Below, piece by piece: positions 17,361-21,086 of a DNA stretch of 21,086 bases (the stretch's first letter is position 1; each line of letters starts with the position of its first letter). Source of the stretch: Mesotaenium endlicherianum. Taxonomy: Eukaryota > Streptophyta > Zygnematophyceae > Zygnematales > Mesotaeniaceae. The position numbers and the translations under genes were made by a program. The stretch lies in contig WELA01003053.1 in assembly GCA_009602735.1 (NCBI GenBank), positions 7,323-28,408 of the forward strand, in the 5' to 3' direction. The notes under the pieces were generated by a model. The model was not told the DNA's origin. It searched no databases and saw only the letters and a program-made list of their open reading frames with translations.

Positions 17361-18181
17361 ACAGATTTTGCTGAGGCTGGTCTCGGCTTAGTCCTACCAC
17401 CACCTCTTCCATAGCCGCCTCGAGGGAAACCACCTCTACCTCTAGACTGTATGGCATTATACTCATACTCGTACTCATCACCCTGATCATCCTCTGCCTG
17501 GTCTCCTTCAATTGAATTGTAGGACCCGTGGGGCTTTTTGACAATCTTAGACACCAAGGCATTACTCTTGCGCTTGTGATTGAACTGCTGCTGATCCCAG
17601 GCATCAGCATCCTGGATCAAGTCAGCCAGTTTCTCATACTTCTTCCCAGCGAAATGACCTGAGATTTCGGATTTCAAGCCATTCTTGAAGTATGCTATCC
17701 TATACCGTTCTGGCAAGTCTGGCTGTTTCATCATGTTCTCCTGGAACTTTTGAGCAAACTCAGCAACTGAAGTGGTCTGCTTCAGTGTTAGGGAGATCAT
17801 CGCATAGATAGCTTTCTCCTGTTGGTCGATGACATCAAACTTCTCATGCAACTTCTCGACAAACTCTACCCACGTAGGGTCACCGAGTTGCCGAGCCTTA
17901 CGCTCTCCTTTCCAATAAAGCCACCAGTCTGCGGCACTGCCTTTCAGTAGCGCACCAGTGTGCCTGACCTTCTTGGAATCTTGCAGTTTTGGGTAGTTCT
18001 CCAGCCACTGCTCAACATCCGCAAGAAACTTGATCAGGTGATACTTTTTGTTTCCCTCAGGATCATAGTCCTGGGGAGGTTTCGGCTTGGGCTTACTAAG
18101 CCCTCTGTCACCACCACCAGTGGTTTGAGAACCCAGTTGGTCTCTGTCTTGCAGTAGAGACAGTATGATTCTTTTGTCCTC
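17252..18181 (-). pseudogene. gag: Gag, 5'-truncated, paralogue of the 11044 gag
   Basis: Sequence similarity with the gag at 11044-12519 starts at EDKRI (about 18181) and runs to the shared stop (DSNNQ against DSNSQ). The first 51 nt of the open frame (18182-18232) belong to the neighbouring element. The capsid domain, acidic stretch and RGG tract are kept, and the codon that is TAG in the other copy is TTG here. The zinc knuckle reads CFRCQQLGYFREQC (C-x2-C-x4-Y-x4-C), so the His ligand is lost. The protease frame follows in -1 phase. Confidence 0.85.
17297..17303 (-). promoter_or_regulatory. Candidate -1 frameshift heptamer CCCAAAG in the gag/protease overlap
   Basis: The minus strand reads CTC CCA AAG in gag phase. 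It lies inside the overlap (17252-17360), upstream of the gag stop, and slipping back one base enters the protease frame. The same site is kept in the other gag copy. Confidence 0.35.
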
Positions 18182-18183
18182 CG

Positions 18184-19227
18184 TGTCATGATTTATTGAG
18201 TCGAGGTTGCCGCACGAAACCGAGCTCCACATGTGTAAACCATCAACCTAGGAAGGCCGACTTTGCATAGACTTTACGCAGCCATACGTTGACCTTTTCT
18301 CAATTTCCAAGTCACCAAAGTGTAGCGCGTCGAGTCACCTTCCAAATGGCACCGGGTTCGCGTCATTTGGTCACGTATCGCGCGAGATATGAGCGATCTA
18401 GTCTGCACCACCTACCGGCCCCTAGCGGATCCTCACCAAAGGGCAATTTGTGTTTCAATATGCACATTCTTGCCTATTCGTGACCCCCTAAAACCCCTAG
18501 CTTGTGCGCACAAATCTGCGAGCCCCTTAGCCTACATAAGCTTTGCATTTCCATAGTATATATGCATCATTGAGGCTATAACTTGGTGACTGCATCACCT
18601 ACTCCTAGAGGAAGCTTCCTCAATTTTCAGATCCACTTTTGAGGCGCTATCTAGGTAGAATCACCCAAAGTAAGCTCGGCCAATGAGGGACACGTAGCAT
18701 ATCCTACGCACCTCGCATTGATTGGTTTGAGTTATGCTTAGCCTATAGGAGTGCTAGTACATGCCTTGTACACATTAGTGGACATAGGAGAGCCTCCTAG
18801 AGTACATGCATTGGATCCGCCGCATACCCCGCCGGATTTCCAGCAGGATAAATACTAGAGATGTCCCTAGAAGAGACATCTTTTAGAAGTCCATTATGCC
18901 AGGTGTAAGTAACAGTAATTATCAGTAAAGCTTACACTTTTATCTCTTGTGTTTTCAGGACCACTGAGTTACTCTCTTGTGAAGAGCAAGCCCTCCAGGC
19001 TTCCAGTCACTTGAAGAACTTCACAAGGGGTGAGCAAAGTCACAGCTTAAGCCCTTGCCAGAGGACTACTCTGAAGATCATGATGTGCTTCCAGTGATCT
19101 TTTGGGCCATACTTCATTAGTTGTTTTCCTACCAGATTACAGTCTTGAGGTGCTCACTCTGGAGAGTACACTTCCCTTACTTCTAAAAGATCTCTCTTTG
19201 CCTGCAAGCAATTAGAACCTTCAGCGT
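18184..19227 (+). promoter_or_regulatory. Presumed 5' LTR and leader, with possible short intron
   Basis: No long frame is present. ATAAATA near 18849-18855 is a TATA candidate, followed by a small inverted repeat (GATGTC...GACATC, about 18860-18880). At 18903-18958 a 56-bp stretch begins GTGTAAGT after AG and ends TTGTGTTTTCAG, matching splice consensus ends. Its ends also carry GTGTAAG/CTTACAC complementarity. No initiator-Met primer-binding site is recognisable, so the LTR end is undefined. Confidence 0.35.
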
Positions 19228-20358
19228 ATGCCTACCCGTAGTGGGCTTTCTTATCAGCCATACTACGAAATGGTTAGTGGAGAAGACTCAGACTCAGATC
19301 TCAGCACTATCACTGAACCCGCCGAAGAATAGCAACCTGCTCTCCAGCACACAGCAGTTGCTTCTGAGCCATCTCCCCAGTGGGCTCACTACGATTTCTG
19401 GTATCCCATGGCAGGTGACCACGAGGTCAGGACTGACAGGTCTGCCGACCGCTTCAGCGGTAGGCTTGGCACCTGTGATCTGGAAGATACCATCTCGGAG
19501 TTTCAGGCCGACTTTGCCGCTGCAAACACGCTGACTAAGCGCGACGTCTTTGACACGCTTATGCGCTACCTCTCGCACGAGGCCCGCGACACCTTCCGTG
19601 AGAAGGAGGCCGAGTTCCGGACCCGCACTGAGCTTGTGGGCGACCCACCAGTGGCAACCCTGCTAGCTGATCCAGTGCAAGCCTTCTGGAACATCCTGAA
19701 GACAGAGTTCCAGGCTGCAACTGAAGAAAAGGTGTACGAGCTGCACCATTTCTTCCGACGCAAGAACGAGACTATCCGCATGATGTACCGCCGCTTGGTG
19801 CACCTCCGCCGCGATGTCGGCACTGTCACCGACCGGGAGGCCGCGGAGATCTTCTTGCGTGCCGTCGAGCCGCGTCTGAGGGAGAGGGCCGTAGTCCCCC
19901 TCATCGACCGCCACGGTTCAGAGTATTCTCTGGAGCAGGCCTACCTCTCCGTTGAGAAGCAGAGCTTGGCCGCCGCATGGAGCAACATTAGCGATCGTGT
20001 GGGCTTAGCATCCACGGGCGTGCGCCAGGAGGCCTCAGTGCTGCCGTCTTCTACGACGCGCACGACGCCTGCCCGCCAGCCCCAGTCGCAGCAGCAGCAG
20101 CCTCAACGCTCTCAGCTGCCCCAGCAGACGCAGCAGCGCGGAGCTACGCGTGGCCGCATTTCCATGGCTGCCACCACGAGCGATCCCTGCTGGTCCTGCG
20201 CGAAGATGGGCCACTCACGCCAGAACTACACTCTCGCGCAGAATGGCAAGCCCGGCGACTGCACCTATTGTGGCAAGGCCGGCCACCTGCAGATCGTCTG
20301 TCTGCAAAAGAAGCGCGACGTTGAGAACGGACGCGCTCGCGACGGCCCTACGCCTTGA
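19228..20358 (+). pseudogene. gag: Gag of a GC-rich LTR element, with double zinc knuckle
   Basis: ATG 19228 starts MPTRSGLSYQ, a typical Gag beginning. TAG at 19330-19332 interrupts, and the same frame continues through an internal Met at 19408. Counting from 19408, residues about 20-190 form a Gag/capsid region with conserved FWNILKTEF and HLRR. A Gln-rich stretch follows, then two knuckles. CWSC..H..Y (from residue 261) has lost its last Cys to Tyr, while CTYCGKAGHLQIVC (285-298) is intact. TGA at 20356-20358 ends it, yet the frame stays open beyond. CAG to TAG and CGA to TGA changes would explain the two stops. High GC contrasts with the AT-rich leader. Confidence 0.75.
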
Positions 20359-21086
20359 GCAGGACAGCAAGGCGCACGCAACCCTGGTACGGGTGGCCGC
20401 CCCGCGATGACAGCAGCTACGGCCACGATGGACGCCGCATTGATGCCTGGAGCCGACTACTGCAGCTTCGACGACGTCAGCGACGCCCTCGTGGAGGCCA
20501 ACGCGGAGATCGCTAGACTCTGTGGCATCGTCGACGTCGATAACTATGACGCGTGCGGAGCACTCCTTGCGTCCGCTCCACCGTCCTACGCCACGGCACT
20601 GACAGCTGGCGCACGCACAGCTTCAGCACACCCATCAGGCTCAGCGGCAGCACCGCAACCCCGCGCACGTTCGCGTTACGACGTAGCGCCCGCTGCCAGA
20701 GCTGCAGGCGTTCGCACAGGCAGCTCTGCTAGGCCTGTGCGCACCGCTCTGACAGCTGTCAGCAGCAACAGCCGAAGCCCAGACAGACTGCCGGATGGCA
20801 GGCTGCACGACTGGGTGGATGCGCCATCTCCCGGCGCAAACTCGCGCGCACGCGGGCCAGCCCGCGCGCTAGCCGAGGCCCCGACGGAGCCCCTGGCTTG
20901 CGCTTCCCTGCTGGCACCAGCAGGCGTACCGTTGGCCCGCGTAGCGACAGCTGGCAGGCAGGGACGGGGGCACCTGGCGGCGTGCACGGCTACAGCGGGT
21001 CCGGCCGCAGCCTCCCACTCCGTCCGTGCGGCACGCCCGTGCGCAGCTCTGCGCACAGGCAGGGACAGCCGGTCCCCGCTTGCTGC
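20359..21086 (+). pseudogene. Open frame in phase with gag, continuing past the window end
   Basis: After the gag TGA the same phase has no stop to 21086, about 242 codons, with the first Met at 20407. The translation is Ala/Arg/Pro/Ser-rich with an acidic segment near 20450-20560 (YCSFDDVSDALVEANAEIAR). No protease motif or other domain is recognised. It may be the C-terminal extension of gag or the start of pol. The DNA is very GC-rich, which favours long chance frames; an antisense frame of 126 codons (20676-21056) illustrates this. Sharing phase with gag is the main support. Confidence 0.4.

Larger units (their letters stand above)
13867..18183 (-). mobile_element. Ty3/Gypsy chromovirus body, 5'-truncated and decayed
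   Basis: Minus-strand order is Gag, protease, RT, RNase H, integrase and chromodomain, the Ty3/Gypsy chromovirus layout. The 5' end breaks in mid-gag at about 18183, where another element starts. The 3' end has no LTR of the family expected from its gag. At least five premature stops, two frameshift regions and a large RNase H deletion make it inactive. Confidence 0.85.
18184..21086 (+). mobile_element. Plus-strand LTR-type element, 5' part, runs off the window
   Basis: Gag2 homology stops at 18183 and a TG-starting sequence (TGTCATGAT) begins at 18184, so an insertion with CTCCG (18179-18183) as target site is likely. The leader (18184-19227) is followed by a GC-rich gag and a further open frame. 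The 3' part lies outside the window. Confidence 0.6.

Noticed and set aside
20676..21056. 126-codon Ala/Arg-rich minus-strand frame
   Set aside because: It is antisense to the gag-phase open frame in very GC-rich DNA and has no motif.

Overview
The window looks like a piece of a large, repeat-rich eukaryotic nuclear genome, most likely from the green lineage. The evidence is a plant-type primer-binding site matching initiator tRNA-Met, a Ty3/Gypsy chromovirus with a chromodomain, and a DIRS/Ngaro-like tyrosine-recombinase retroelement. The last group is familiar in green algae but scarce in land plants. A charophyte such as Chara is my guess, not a demonstrated identification. I see no host gene that I can support. 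Almost everything recognisable is a decayed, nested retrotransposon.

Layout, left to right. Positions 1-948 hold the 3' end of a plus-strand LTR element: an unknown open frame, three 43-bp tandem repeats, a G-tract as candidate polypurine tract, and a 518-bp LTR. That LTR abuts, and probably interrupts, a minus-strand DIRS/Ngaro-like element covering about 949-5104. This element reads gag-like protein with zinc knuckle, then reverse transcriptase, RNase H, linker, and the first residues of a tyrosine recombinase. Its gag frame is split by a solo LTR (4265-4983) with a perfect 5-bp target duplication. Positions 5391-7430 carry copies of a GC-rich noncoding repeat, with a possible minus-strand LTR between them. 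Positions 7431-10290 are mostly unassigned, with a relic of the same LTR family near 7819-7960 and several hairpins.

Positions 10292 to about 12572 are the 5' half of a Ty3/Gypsy element: LTR, primer-binding site, gag with one nonsense codon, then an abrupt end. It meets, tail to tail, a minus-strand gag-like pseudogene of another family (about 12572-13430). Positions 13867-18183 are a minus-strand chromovirus body: gag, protease, RT, RNase H, integrase and chromodomain. Its gag matches the 11044-12519 gag, but its 3' flank shows no LTR of that family. From 18184 another plus-strand element begins, apparently inserted into that gag. It has a GC-rich gag (19228-20358) and a frame that stays open to the window end.

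The RT, RNase H and integrase modules carry stops, frameshifts or deletions, so no complete autonomous element is present. The most useful observations are the DIRS-like element with its in-frame solo-LTR interruption, the mosaic divergence of the two LTR copies, a shared candidate -1 frameshift site between gag and protease, a deletion junction marked by an ambiguous base, and GC-rich repeats that keep splice-like signals. I found no convincing new biological system.
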